From a bacterium (GTDB taxonomy: Bacteria; Oederibacteriota; CAKKQC01): a DNA stretch of 64,000 bases. Shown piece by piece: positions 48,128 through 57,541 of this stretch. Below the pieces are notes generated by a model that saw nothing but the letters and a program-made list of their open reading frames with translations, was not told the DNA's origin and made no database searches. The position numbers and the translations under genes were made by a program. The number at the start of each line of letters is the position of its first letter. Within the stretch, counting starts at the first letter, position 1. The DNA lies in assembly GCA_919901855.1 (NCBI GenBank), contig CAKKQC010000037.1, forward strand, positions 14,691 to 78,690, read 5' to 3'.

Positions 48128-49633
48128 TCAGGCCGGATTCCTCCAGCGCCGGCCGTCGCGCTCGATCAGGGCGTCGGCCCCGGCCGGTCCCCAGCTGCCG
48201 GCCGGGTAGGGGGCGGGCGGCCCGGCGGTCCCGGTCCGCCAGGCGTCGAGGATCGGCTGGACGATGGCCCAGGTCGCCCGGACCCCGTCCTCCCGGATGA
48301 AGAGGCTGGCGTCGCCCCGGATGGCGTCTAGCAGGAGGCGTTCGTACGCGTGCATCGGGCGCGCCCCGAACGTGCAGGCGTACGTGAAGTTCATGGTGAC
48401 CGGCGCGATCCGGAGTTCCGAGCCTGGCACCTTCGTGCCGAACGACAACGAGATGCCCTCGTCGGGCTGGATGCGGAGCACGAGCTCGTTGGGCCGCGTC
48501 TGCTCCTCGGTCAGGTTCCGGAACAGCAGGTGGGGGATCCGCGAGAACCGGATCACGATCTCGGTGGACCGTCCCTCCAGCCGCTTGCCCGTGCGCAGGT
48601 AGAAGGGGACACCGCTCCAGCGCCAGTTGTCGATCAGGAGCTTGAGGGCCACGAAGGTTTCCGTGGCCGACCCCGGGGCCACGTGCGGCTCGGCGCGGTA
48701 GCCGGGGACGGGCTCGCCGTCCATGGTGCCGCCCGCGTACTGGCCGCGCACGACGAACCGCGTGACGTCTCCCGGCTCCAGCGGCCGCACGGCACGGAAG
48801 ACCTTGACCTTCTCGTCCCGGATCGCGTCGGCGTCCCGGGCGACCGGGGGTTCCATCGCCACGAGGGTCAGGAGCTGCAGCAGGTGGTTCTGGACGATGT
48901 CGCGAAGCGCCCCGGCGCCCTCGTAGAACCGGCCCCGGGTTCCGATGCCGATGGATTCGGCCACCGTGATCTGCACGTGGTCCACGTACTTGTAGTTCCA
49001 GAGCGGCTCGAAGATGCCGTTGGCGAACCGGAAGACCAGGAGGTTCTGAACCGTCTCCTTCCCGAGATAGTGGTCGATCCGGTAGACCTGGTCCTCGGAG
49101 AGGATCCGGGAGACCTCGTCGTTGAGACTGAGGGCGGAGGCCAGGTCGTGGCCGAACGGTTTCTCGAAGATCACGCGGGTCCACCCGCGCGCCGCGCGCC
49201 CCGAGTGCCGCGGGGTGAGCCCCGCGGCCCCGAGCCGGCGGACGATGCCCGGCACCGCGTCGGGCGGAACCGCGAGATAGAAGAGCCGGTTGCCCGGGAT
49301 TCCGTTAAGCGCGTCGAGGCGGTCGAGCTCGGCCTTGAGCCGGACGTAGCTCGCGGGATCGTCGTACTCGCCGGGGACGGCGTAGAGGTCGCGGGCGAAC
49401 CCGTCCCACGCGGCCGCGTCGAAGGTTCCTCCGGCGGCGGCGCGCATCCGTTCGCGGAACGCCTCGTGCGTGGTCTCGCTGCGGGAGAATCCGATCAGGA
49501 CCGACCGCTCGTCCAGCCGCCCCTCCATCTCGAGGGCGAACAGGGCCGGGAGGAGCTTGCGCCGGGCCAGGTCTCCCGAGGAGCCGAAGATGACCATGGC
49601 GCAGGCGTTCGCGGCGGCCTTGGGGTCTTCCAT
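48128..49633 (-). CDS. zwf: Glucose-6-phosphate 1-dehydrogenase
   Basis: A 501-residue enzyme of normal length. The dinucleotide motif is IFGSSGDLARRKLLPALF (about residues 15-32), the substrate site is YRIDHYLGKETVQN with the catalytic His, and EKPFGHDLASA is the conserved Lys-Pro segment. It oxidises glucose 6-phosphate with NADP+ or NAD+ to feed the oxidative pentose phosphate path; no 6-phosphogluconate dehydrogenase or lactonase is nearby. I start at 49633 because TACCAT lies 7 bases upstream; an ATG at 49642 is in frame but overlaps that box. Confidence 0.95.
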   Translation of the reverse strand: MEDPKAAANACAMVIFGSSGDLARRKLLPALFALEMEGRLDERSVLIGFSRSETTHEAFRERMRAAAGGTFDAAAWDGFARDLYAVPGEYDDPASYVRLKAELDRLDALNGIPGNRLFYLAVPPDAVPGIVRRLGAAGLTPRHSGRAARGWTRVIFEKPFGHDLASALSLNDEVSRILSEDQVYRIDHYLGKETVQNLLVFRFANGIFEPLWNYKYVDHVQITVAESIGIGTRGRFYEGAGALRDIVQNHLLQLLTLVAMEPPVARDADAIRDEKVKVFRAVRPLEPGDVTRFVVRGQYAGGTMDGEPVPGYRAEPHVAPGSATETFVALKLLIDNWRWSGVPFYLRTGKRLEGRSTEIVIRFSRIPHLLFRNLTEEQTRPNELVLRIQPDEGISLSFGTKVPGSELRIAPVTMNFTYACTFGARPMHAYERLLLDAIRGDASLFIREDGVRATWAIVQPILDAWRTGTAGPPAPYPAGSWGPAGADALIERDGRRWRNPA

Positions 49634-49640
49634 GCTCTCC

Positions 49641-49646
49641 ATGGTA
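49641..49646 (-). promoter_or_regulatory. Candidate -10 box (TACCAT) for zwf
   Basis: Followed on the minus strand by 7 bases and the ATG at 49633; leaderless arrangement. Confidence 0.4.
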
Positions 49647-49675
49647 TCAACCGGACCGCGGGTCCGAGCGCTCCC

Positions 49676-49681
49676 TATAAT
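49676..49681 (+). promoter_or_regulatory. Consensus -10 box (TATAAT) for the 49689 gene
   Basis: A perfect TATAAT stands 7 bases before the ATG at 49689. No convincing -35 box was found. This is the clearest leaderless-type start in the window. Confidence 0.6.
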
Positions 49682-49688
49682 GGGCCCC

Positions 49689-52325
49689 ATGGTGCGCACG
49701 CGAGCCACCGTCGCGGGACGGCCGGGCGGTCCGCCCGAGGGCCGTCCGGCGTCCGCGGCTGCCGCTTCGCCGTCCCCCGAGCCGCTCCTCCGCCGCCTCC
49801 TCGGCTGGCTCGTAGTCGCCTGGCTGGCCGGGCTGGTGGCCCGGTGCGTGGTCGACCGGATGAAAGTGAGCGAACTGCGCCGGGTGTTCCGCGACGCGCT
49901 CGGCGGGCCCTACGACTGGTCCGACGCCGCGAACACGTGGCTGCGCCACGGCCGGGGGCTCGCCGTGGCCGCGCTCTGGTGCCTCGCGGCTCTCGGGTGG
50001 GGGCGGCCGGTGACCGCCTGGCTCGGGGCCCGGCGGGCGCCGTGGCCGCTCGGGGCGGGGCTCGGCCTGCTGGCGCTCGGGCTCGCGACCTGGGGGATCG
50101 GACTCCTCGGCCTCCTCGTGCCCGCCGTGCTGGCGGGGCTCGCCGCCCCCGCGCTCCTCGCGATCCGGACGTGGCGTGCCGGGCCGCGCCCGTCGGCGAA
50201 CGCGGACGCCCCGGGAATGGGGTGGCCGTCCCTGGTCTTCGCGGCCGCGTGCGGCGGGTTCCTGTTCATCTACCTCTGGCCCGCCTTCGCGCCCGAGCTG
50301 GGCTGGGACGCGCTCACGTACCACCTGCGGGCGCCCTCGCACTGGCTGGCCATGCGCAGGATCGCGGTCCTGCCGTTCTCGCTCGGCAGCTTCTACCCGT
50401 TCCTGGCGGAGATGTGGTTCATGCTCGGCCAGGCGCTCGGCGGCGACGACGCCGCGAAGCTCCTGAACTTCGCGTTCCTGCCGCTCACGGCCTTTTCCCT
50501 TGCCGGTCTCGGGGCTTCGCTGGGGAGCGCGACCGCCGGGTGGTTCGCGGCCCTCGTCTACGTCGCCCAGCCGCCGGCGGGCCTGCTTTCGAGCCAGTGC
50601 TACAACGACCTCGAGATCGCCTTCCTGACCCTGCTCGCCGTCGACGCGGCCATGCGGCCGGGGCGAGGCTGGCGGATCGTGAGCGCCGTGCTCTGCGGCG
50701 GTGTCATGGGCTGCAAGTACTCGGGGCTGCTGACGTGCGCGGTCGCGGGTTCGATCTGGATCCGGCAGGAGGTGGCGTCGGGCGCGGGAGCCTCCGTCGT
50801 CCGCCGGGTGCTCGGCGGGATAGTCCTGCCGACCGCCGTCGCGGGGCTCATCGTCGCGCCGTGGCCGCTCCGGGACTGGTTCCTCACGGGCAACCCCGTG
50901 TATCCGATGGCCCCGCGATTCTTCCCCGGGGACGGGTGGAATCCCTTCTTCACCGCGGAGCAGGCGGCCCGGATCGTCCCGGGCTCGGCCGCGCCGCCCC
51001 TGCTCGAGACCGCGCGCATGATCCTGCGCCTGCCGTACGACTTCTCCGTCAACTACGGCGCGATCGGCGTGCTCTTCACGCCGCTCGTCTTCGGGCTCCT
51101 GCCGGCGTTGGTGTTGACCCCGGGCCGGGAGCCGTCCACGGACGTGGCGGTCGGGCGCCGGCGGCTCCTGACGGCGGGTGGAATGGGGATAATCGTGCTC
51201 TGGATTCTCACGCGCGGGGGGGATCCCCGGTACCTGATCCCGGCGATCGCGCTTCTGTCCGTGCCGGTGGCGCTGGGCGCCGCGCGGCTCGTGGAGGGCT
51301 CGCGCCTGCGCGGCGCCGTCCTCGGCGCCGTCGTCGTCGCCGCCCTCGCGATGCAGGCCGTGCATCTGGCGGGATACGTGAGCGGCATCTACGTGCCGTG
51401 GCGCGTGGCGGTCGGGGCCGAGCCGCGGCGCGTCTACCTGTGCCGGGCCATGCTCCCGAACTACGAGTCTTACCCGTTCGCCGAGCTCGTAAACGCGCGC
51501 CTGCCGAAGAGCGCGCGCGTCCTCCTCTTCTCGGACATCGTGTCCTACTATCTCGACCCCCTGGTCGTCTTCGACACGCAGCAGGTGATGCCCCCGATCG
51601 GGTTCCGCCTCGTCTCGGCCTGCCGGGAGCCATCGGCGCTTCGCCGCCGGTTCCGCCAGCTCGGGCTGGACTGGGTCATCTACACCTCGCGGATCATCGC
51701 CTTCGAGAAGGACTGCCGGTGCCTGAAGATGGACGCGGCCGCCCGGGACTGCTACCGCGCGTTCTGGCGCCGGTACGCGGAGCCCGTGCTCGACTTCGGG
51801 AGCATCCGGCTTTTCCGGCTGCGCGGCGCGGCGGAAGCCGCCCAGCGGCGCCCCGCGCCGTTCATCGCGTTTCCCGGCGTGCAGGACCCGATCCTGACCG
51901 TGGCCGAGGAGGCGCGGCAGGCGGGGCGCCCGCTGGACGCCGCGGCCGCCCTGCGGCGGCTCGTCCGTGAGGAGCCCGATCTCGCGGACGCGCGGTTCAA
52001 GCTCGCGGAGGTGCTCCTGCTGGCGGGCAGGGTCGCGGAGGCGAAGCGCGAGGCGGCCGAGGCGCACCGGCTCGGGCTGGATACGGGGCCGTGGTGGGTG
52101 CTCGAGGGCGGCGTGTGCTCATCCGCCGGCGACCACGCGGGCGCGTACGAGGCCACCCGGAAGGGCGCCGAGCGCTGGCGGTCGCCGCGGACGCTCGCCC
52201 TGCTCGCGGCGATGTCGTGGAACGCGGGGAAGCCGGAGGAGGCGCGGCGCGCGATCCGGGAGGCGCTCAGTCTGAACCCCTGGGACGGCGACGTCCGCCG
52301 CATCGCGGAGAAGATGGGTAGGTAG
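49689..52325 (+). CDS. Putative GT-C-type membrane glycosyltransferase with TPR tail
   Basis: An 878-residue protein with about twelve TM helices and the shared loop motif PELGWDALTYHLRAPSHWLA (Asp plus YHL). A cytoplasmic-looking segment FASLGSATAG follows TM pairs, and a large soluble domain begins near residue 560. TPR-like repeats end it (LDAAAALRRLVREEPDLADA, ARFKLAEVLLLAGRVAEAKR, then a third unit). Enzyme type is inferred from topology and motif; substrates are unknown. It is transcribed away from zwf and converges on the next gene with a 4-base gap. Confidence 0.7.
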   Translation: MVRTRATVAGRPGGPPEGRPASAAAASPSPEPLLRRLLGWLVVAWLAGLVARCVVDRMKVSELRRVFRDALGGPYDWSDAANTWLRHGRGLAVAALWCLAALGWGRPVTAWLGARRAPWPLGAGLGLLALGLATWGIGLLGLLVPAVLAGLAAPALLAIRTWRAGPRPSANADAPGMGWPSLVFAAACGGFLFIYLWPAFAPELGWDALTYHLRAPSHWLAMRRIAVLPFSLGSFYPFLAEMWFMLGQALGGDDAAKLLNFAFLPLTAFSLAGLGASLGSATAGWFAALVYVAQPPAGLLSSQCYNDLEIAFLTLLAVDAAMRPGRGWRIVSAVLCGGVMGCKYSGLLTCAVAGSIWIRQEVASGAGASVVRRVLGGIVLPTAVAGLIVAPWPLRDWFLTGNPVYPMAPRFFPGDGWNPFFTAEQAARIVPGSAAPPLLETARMILRLPYDFSVNYGAIGVLFTPLVFGLLPALVLTPGREPSTDVAVGRRRLLTAGGMGIIVLWILTRGGDPRYLIPAIALLSVPVALGAARLVEGSRLRGAVLGAVVVAALAMQAVHLAGYVSGIYVPWRVAVGAEPRRVYLCRAMLPNYESYPFAELVNARLPKSARVLLFSDIVSYYLDPLVVFDTQQVMPPIGFRLVSACREPSALRRRFRQLGLDWVIYTSRIIAFEKDCRCLKMDAAARDCYRAFWRRYAEPVLDFGSIRLFRLRGAAEAAQRRPAPFIAFPGVQDPILTVAEEARQAGRPLDAAAALRRLVREEPDLADARFKLAEVLLLAGRVAEAKREAAEAHRLGLDTGPWWVLEGGVCSSAGDHAGAYEATRKGAERWRSPRTLALLAAMSWNAGKPEEARRAIREALSLNPWDGDVRRIAEKMGR

Positions 52326-52329
52326 TCCC

Positions 52330-54018
52330 CTAGCGGGACGGACCGAGGCGGCGTTCCGCCTCGGCGAGCGCGACGGCGCAGACTGATCCCGCCGGGCTGG
52401 CGGGCCGCGCGATCATGAGATGAACGGCCGCTTCGCGCCAGCGGCCCCGGGCGGCGAGCGCCAGCCCCAGCGCCCCGTGGGCCTCCGGGGAATCCGGGCT
52501 CCAGGCGAGCACGCTCCGGAAGTGCGCCTCCGCGTCGCGCGCGCGCCCGGTCGCGAGGGCCTCCCGGCCGTACGCGAGCAGGCCGTCGATGCTGGAAATG
52601 CCCAGATGCGGACGGCCGTCCAGCCGGCGCGCGGAACGGAAGACGAAGATGATCGGGTCGCCGGAAACCGGCGAACGGATCACGCGCTCGATCCGGGGAT
52701 CGGCGAGCGCGATGTCGGCGCCGAGGATTCGGCCCGTGCGCAAGAGCCCGCGCAGGTGGAAGAGGAGCAGGGGCGACCCGGCGCAGGTCGGGGCGGGCGT
52801 GAGGGCCACTGGCTCGGTCGCGGCGGCGGCCGCCACGACCTCCGCCGCCTCCCGGTCCGCGGCCGCGTACCAGCTCCGGGCGACGGGGTCGCGCGGCATC
52901 ACGTTGAGCGTGATCCAGCCCGTGCGGGCCGCGTTTGCCGCGAGGAGGACGGCGAGGACGACGGCGCCGGGCCGTCCGGCCGTTCGCGCCAGGAGGGCGG
53001 CCCCGCACCCGGCGGCGATTGCGCCGGGCGCCAGCGTCGGCAGGCCCCGGAGGAGATGCAGATCCTCGCCGGGCGCGACCTCGGGGATCAGGGCGAGAGC
53101 GGCCCAGCCGAGGAGCGCGAGGCGCTTCCAAGGGGGGGCGCCGCCGCGTACCAGGGCGATCACGCCGAAGACGACGAGCAGAAGCTCGACGCGCGAGACG
53201 CGGGGGGCGGCCGCGGGGTAGTTGTGCCAGTAGCCCCAGCGGCCGGACTCGCCCGCGACCCAGTTCAGAGCCACGCGGCCGGACTGCCGGAGCCAGCCGG
53301 CGGGCTCGGCGGCGCCCAGCCCGGCGATGAACCGGGACCGGTGGAGGCTGTCGGGTTGCGCGAGAAGCACGGCCGCCGCGCCGGCGACGAGGATCGCGAG
53401 GACGGCGAGCTCGGTGCGGAACCCGCGCGCGCCGCGCGCCCGGATCCGAAGGACCAGGAGCCCGGCGGCGAGCAGGGGCGTCACGAGACTGGACGCGTAG
53501 CCGAGCGGGGCGGCGGCGCTGACGACGACGAGCGCGGCCCCCGACAGGGGACCGAGCGGCTCGTCGCGCAGGAGGAGCCATCCCACGAGGAGCGTCTCGA
53601 CCGTTACGAGGATGCACGGGAGCGCGAGCCGGCTCGCGGTGACGTGCCAGAGCGATCCGGCGAGGAACGCGGCCGCGGACGCGCCCGCGACGGGGCCTCC
53701 GAACACGCGCGCCGCCGGCCAGGCGAGGGCCACGGCCAGGAGGCCCGCGAGCGCCGCGGGCAGGCGGGCCGCCGGGACGGTTGGCCCCAGGATGCGGGCC
53801 ACGACGCCCTCGGCGGCGCTCCAGAGGGGCCACCGCGGGAACCGGCTCGGGCCTTCGTCCGGGAGCCGCCGGCCCTCCACGAGCGCGTCGCCCTGGAGCG
53901 CCCCGATGGCTTCGTCCAACCAGACGCCGGGCGGGGAGGCGGTCAGGGCGGAAAGGCGCAGGAGGGCGGCGGGCAGGAGGATGGCGGCGAGGAGGGCCGT
54001 CAGGAGACGGCTTCTCAC
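52330..54018 (-). CDS. Glycosyltransferase family 39-like membrane protein with TPR tail
   Basis: A 562-residue protein with about ten or eleven TM helices. The first loop SPPGVWLDEAIGALQGDAL carries the Asp-Glu pair typical of PMT_2/ArnT-type enzymes, which transfer sugars from polyprenyl phosphates. A TPR-like end is visible (RDAEAHFRSVLAWSPDSPEA, HGALGLALAARGRWREAAVH). The GTG start overlaps the stop of the GGDEF gene (GTGA), placing both on one transcript. Confidence 0.75.
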   Translation of the reverse strand: MRSRLLTALLAAILLPAALLRLSALTASPPGVWLDEAIGALQGDALVEGRRLPDEGPSRFPRWPLWSAAEGVVARILGPTVPAARLPAALAGLLAVALAWPAARVFGGPVAGASAAAFLAGSLWHVTASRLALPCILVTVETLLVGWLLLRDEPLGPLSGAALVVVSAAAPLGYASSLVTPLLAAGLLVLRIRARGARGFRTELAVLAILVAGAAAVLLAQPDSLHRSRFIAGLGAAEPAGWLRQSGRVALNWVAGESGRWGYWHNYPAAAPRVSRVELLLVVFGVIALVRGGAPPWKRLALLGWAALALIPEVAPGEDLHLLRGLPTLAPGAIAAGCGAALLARTAGRPGAVVLAVLLAANAARTGWITLNVMPRDPVARSWYAAADREAAEVVAAAAATEPVALTPAPTCAGSPLLLFHLRGLLRTGRILGADIALADPRIERVIRSPVSGDPIIFVFRSARRLDGRPHLGISSIDGLLAYGREALATGRARDAEAHFRSVLAWSPDSPEAHGALGLALAARGRWREAAVHLMIARPASPAGSVCAVALAEAERRLGPSR

Positions 54019-55688
54019 GAGCCGGCGGGTTTACGCGCCGTCTCGATCCGGTTCCGGCCGGCCTCCTTCGCCGCGTAGAGCGCGTCGTCGGCGGCGTGCA
54101 TGGCGGCCTGCACCGTGCGCCCGTCCACGGGCGCGACGGCCGCGCCGATGGAGACCGTGATCACGGGGGGCCGCAGGGACGGCAGTCCGTCGACGCGCAT
54201 CGCCTCGATGCCCGACCGGATCCGCTCCGCGATCTCGAGCGTGGCCGTGCGTTCCGCGTCGGGCAGGATCACGGCGAACTCCTCGCCGCCGTACCGGGCC
54301 ACGAGGTCGCCGTCCCGGACCGCGGCGACGGCCGTCCGCGCCGCGGCCCGGAGGACGGCGTCGCCGGCCAGGTGGCCGTTCGTGTCGTTGAACACCTTGA
54401 ACCGGTCGAGGTCGAGCATGAGGAGTCCGAGCGCGCGGCCCTGCCGCATCGAGGTCTGGAACTGCTTGCTCAGGTAGCCGTCGAGGAACCGGCGGTTCGC
54501 GACGCCCGTGAGCTGGTCGGTCACGGCGTCGTGCATCGCTCCCTCGAGCGAGAAGAGGTTCGTGAGCGCGAGCGACGTGACGCGGGCGAGTTCCTCGATG
54601 CGGTTGAGGTCGGACGGGTGCGGCGCGCGGTCGCGCCCCGCCTGCCAGTTGATGAGTCCGGCGGTGCCGCCCTGGGCGAGCAGGGGGATGCACACGTAGC
54701 CCCCGTGGCGGGAGGCGCACGCGGCGCAGTCGCAGGGAACCTCCGTCGCGGGATTCCGGATGAGGAACCGGTGGCCCGTCCGCATGACCGGGCAGGCGCC
54801 GCGATCCGCGAGGACGGGCGAGTTCGCGGCGTCCACGGCCAGCTCGCCCGTGAAAGCCGCGATCCGCATCCCGATGGTGCCCGGGATCCGGAACAGCACG
54901 GTACTGCGGTGCGTGTTCCCGCCGACCGCGGCGGTCAGGGCCTTCGCGGCCTGGTCCGCGTTCGCGAGGCCGTGCATCCGGTCCGCGTAGTCGGCGAGGG
55001 CTTCGAGCCGCGCGCTCCGCCGGCGCAGGAAGCTCTGGTAGCCGGCGTACCGCCATACGAAGACCACGGTGGCGGCGAGCCAGAGGACGAGGCCGGCCAG
55101 GATGGCCACGAGCGCGATCTGGCGGCGCGACGCCGTCCGCGTCCGGAGGTCGTCGAGGGCGTCGTCGAAGCGCTGCTGGACGGTGTCGAGCCGGCGCCCG
55201 ATCGCGTGGACGGCGTCGAGGCCCTCGCCCCGCTCGCGCATGCCGTTGAGCTGGGCCAGGTCCCGGCTCGTGTCCTTCAGCCGGTGCGCGATGGCGACCC
55301 GGGCGTAGCCGGACTCCCAGTTGCGGATGGACGACGTGAGGGCGTCGACGGAGTCCTGGGTGGGCGTGGCCGACCCGTCGAGGGAGCGCCCGGCCTCCCG
55401 GAGCACGACGAGGGCGTCCTTGAGCGCGGCGCTGGCGCGGCGGTGGTTGCGGAGGAGGTCGGGCCGGCCGGTGGACAGGTAGTCGTTGAGCGACTCCCGG
55501 GCCCGCAGGAGCTGGCGGTTGACCACGCGGTCGGCCACGAAGGCCGTCCGCTCGAGCGTCGCGAGCGAGGAACCGGCCGCGACGTAGGCGCCGGCGCCGG
55601 CGATCGCCACCGCGAGCCCGGCGCCCGCGAGGAGCAGCAAAAGGCCGAGGCGTTCACCGCCGGCCGGGGAATCGGCGTCTTGAGGCAT
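54015..55688 (-). CDS. Membrane diguanylate cyclase with GAF-like sensor and GGDEF domain
   Basis: A 557-residue protein. Two TM helices (about 12-32 and 180-205) flank an extracytoplasmic helical sensor, then a GAF-like domain (~225-375) and GGDEF (~390-550). The active site is RYGGEEFAVIL, and an RDGD I-site five residues ahead of GGEEF predicts product inhibition by c-di-GMP. The GAF-like part has a set of cysteines (ACPVMRTGHRF, PCDCAACA, GYVCIPLLAQG) also present in the tandem paralog. It makes c-di-GMP from two GTP. Minus-strand TATCAT lies 8 bases before the ATG. Confidence 0.9.
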   Translation of the reverse strand: MPQDADSPAGGERLGLLLLLAGAGLAVAIAGAGAYVAAGSSLATLERTAFVADRVVNRQLLRARESLNDYLSTGRPDLLRNHRRASAALKDALVVLREAGRSLDGSATPTQDSVDALTSSIRNWESGYARVAIAHRLKDTSRDLAQLNGMRERGEGLDAVHAIGRRLDTVQQRFDDALDDLRTRTASRRQIALVAILAGLVLWLAATVVFVWRYAGYQSFLRRRSARLEALADYADRMHGLANADQAAKALTAAVGGNTHRSTVLFRIPGTIGMRIAAFTGELAVDAANSPVLADRGACPVMRTGHRFLIRNPATEVPCDCAACASRHGGYVCIPLLAQGGTAGLINWQAGRDRAPHPSDLNRIEELARVTSLALTNLFSLEGAMHDAVTDQLTGVANRRFLDGYLSKQFQTSMRQGRALGLLMLDLDRFKVFNDTNGHLAGDAVLRAAARTAVAAVRDGDLVARYGGEEFAVILPDAERTATLEIAERIRSGIEAMRVDGLPSLRPPVITVSIGAAVAPVDGRTVQAAMHAADDALYAAKEAGRNRIETARKPAGS

Positions 55689-55696
55689 GTCTGTTG

Positions 55697-55702
55697 ATGA
55701 TA
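55697..55702 (-). promoter_or_regulatory. Candidate -10 box (TATCAT) for the first GGDEF gene
   Basis: Eight bases before the ATG at 55688 on the minus strand; leaderless arrangement. Confidence 0.45.
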
Positions 55703-55751
55703 ACGCGCCGGTCCGGTCCCGAGTGCCCCCCGGCGCAGAGCCCCGGAAAGG

Positions 55752-57467
55752 TCAGGCCGGGGGGGCCTCCGAAGCGGTGACGATCCGGTTGCGTCCCTGC
55801 TCCTTGGCGCGGTACAGAGCCTCGTCGGCGGCCCGGACGAGCGCCTGCACCGTTCTACCGTCGCCGGGGGCGACCGCGAGCCCGATCGAGACCGTGACCA
55901 CGGGGGACTTGAGGGACGGCAGGCCGTCGACCCGCATGGCCTCGATCGCCTCCCGGATCCGCTCCGCGATCTCGAGGGCCTCGGCGCGGCCGGCTTCCGG
56001 GAGGACGACCGCGAACTCCTCGCCGCCGTACCGGGCCACGAGGTCGCCCTCGCGCACGCACGCGGCCGCCGTCTTCGCCGCGGCGCGCAGGAGGGCGTCG
56101 CCCGCCGGGTGGCCGTTCGCGTCGTTGAAGCTCTTGAACCGGTCGAGGTCGAGCATGAGGACGCCGAGCGGGCGCTCGGTGCGGACGGCCGCCAGGAACT
56201 GGCGGGCGAGGTAGCCGTCGAGGAACCGCCGGTTCGAGACGCCCGTGAGCTGGTCGGTGACGGCCTCGTGCTTGGCGCCCTCGAGCGACACGAATGTGGT
56301 CAGGGCGAGCGAGGTCACGCGCCCGAGCTCCTCGACGCGGTCGACGTCCGCGGTGCCGAGGGATGAGCCGCGGACGGCGGTCCAGGTCACCAGCCCGGCG
56401 GTGCGGCCCTGCGCGAGGAGCGGCAGGCAGGCGTAGCCGTCCTCGCGGGACGCGCCGATCGCGCAGTCGCACGGCGGCACCTGCGCGGGGTCGTGGACGA
56501 CGAACCGGTGGCCGGTGCGCAGGACGGGGCAGGCTCCGGTGTCCGTGAGGACGGGGGCGGCCCGGGAGGCGGCCGGCAGGTCGCCCGCGGACGCCGCGAT
56601 GTGCAGCCCGGAGCCGTCGGGATCGGCGAGCAGCACGGCGGCCCGAGCCGCGTGGCGACCGACGCCGGCGGCGAGCAGCTTCGCGGCCTGGTCCGTGCTC
56701 GCGAGGAGGTGGAGGCGGTCCGCGTACTGGGCGAGCTCCTGTAGGCGCGCGCTACGGCGCCTCAGGTAGTCGAGGAGCGCCTGGCGCTGGCGCAGGAACA
56801 GCCACCCGGCGCCGAGGAACCCGGCGAGGCCGAGCACGACCGCGAGCAGGGCGAACCGCTTCCGGACCGCGATCCGGCCGCGGAACCGGGGCAGGGCGCT
56901 CTCCCGGAGCCCGTTGTTGAGGGTGTCGAGGGAGTTGGCGACTTCGCGGTCACTGTCGGCACCGATCCCCTTGCGCCGCAGGGCCGCGAGCTTGCTCGTG
57001 GCGCTGCGCTGTTCCTTCGACCCACGGGTGCCTCCCGCCTTGAGCCGGATCGCGGGCTCGGCGTACCCGGCCTGCCACTCGGTGAACGCGCCGACGAGCG
57101 ACTCGACCGAGTGTTGGGCGGTCGCCTCGGGGGGGACCTCGATGGCGGCGCAGGCGGCCTTCAACTCGTCGGCGGCCGTCGCGAAGGCCCCGGCGGCGAA
57201 CCGGAAGGTCTTGAGGTAGTCGGAGCCGCCGGTCGCGAGGTACCCCTGCAGGGACGACTGGGAGAGCAGGACCTTCTGGGCGACGTCGACGTTCCGGGCG
57301 AGGACCGCGGCTTCCCGGACCGCGCCGGAGGAATGGAGGCCCAGATACGTGCCGGCTCCCGCGAGGCAGACGGCGAGGGAAGCCAGCGCGAAGATCAGGG
57401 CGCCGCGGCCCTCGCCGGGCTGGACCTGTGCCCCGGGCGGCGGGGGCGCGACGGGTTCGGGGAGCAT
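55752..57467 (-). CDS. Membrane diguanylate cyclase, tandem paralog
   Basis: A 571-residue protein with the same plan as its neighbour: two TM helices around a helical sensor, a GAF-like domain with CPVLRTGHRFVVHD, CDCAIGAS and GYACLPLLAQG, and a C-terminal GGDEF domain with RYGGEEFAVVL and an REGD I-site. The GGDEF parts are nearly alike, while the sensor regions differ, so the copies probably respond to different signals. Minus-strand TATCAT lies 7 bases before the ATG. A divergent PilZ gene starts 75 bases away. Confidence 0.9.
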   Translation of the reverse strand: MLPEPVAPPPPGAQVQPGEGRGALIFALASLAVCLAGAGTYLGLHSSGAVREAAVLARNVDVAQKVLLSQSSLQGYLATGGSDYLKTFRFAAGAFATAADELKAACAAIEVPPEATAQHSVESLVGAFTEWQAGYAEPAIRLKAGGTRGSKEQRSATSKLAALRRKGIGADSDREVANSLDTLNNGLRESALPRFRGRIAVRKRFALLAVVLGLAGFLGAGWLFLRQRQALLDYLRRRSARLQELAQYADRLHLLASTDQAAKLLAAGVGRHAARAAVLLADPDGSGLHIAASAGDLPAASRAAPVLTDTGACPVLRTGHRFVVHDPAQVPPCDCAIGASREDGYACLPLLAQGRTAGLVTWTAVRGSSLGTADVDRVEELGRVTSLALTTFVSLEGAKHEAVTDQLTGVSNRRFLDGYLARQFLAAVRTERPLGVLMLDLDRFKSFNDANGHPAGDALLRAAAKTAAACVREGDLVARYGGEEFAVVLPEAGRAEALEIAERIREAIEAMRVDGLPSLKSPVVTVSIGLAVAPGDGRTVQALVRAADEALYRAKEQGRNRIVTASEAPPA

Positions 57468-57474
57468 CGGCGAG

Positions 57475-57480
57475 ATGATA
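57475..57480 (-). promoter_or_regulatory. Candidate -10 box (TATCAT) for the second GGDEF gene
   Basis: Seven bases before the ATG at 57467 on the minus strand; the same box as the paralog. Confidence 0.45.
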
Positions 57481-57529
57481 CCGCACCCGGGGCGGGGACA
57501 GGGAGCCCCGTCCAGGGGCTGCGGCGGGT

Positions 57530-57535
57530 TACAAT
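57530..57535 (+). promoter_or_regulatory. Candidate -10 box (TACAAT) for the PilZ gene
   Basis: Six bases before the ATG at 57542; leaderless arrangement. Confidence 0.5.
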
Positions 57536-57541
57536 ACCTCC

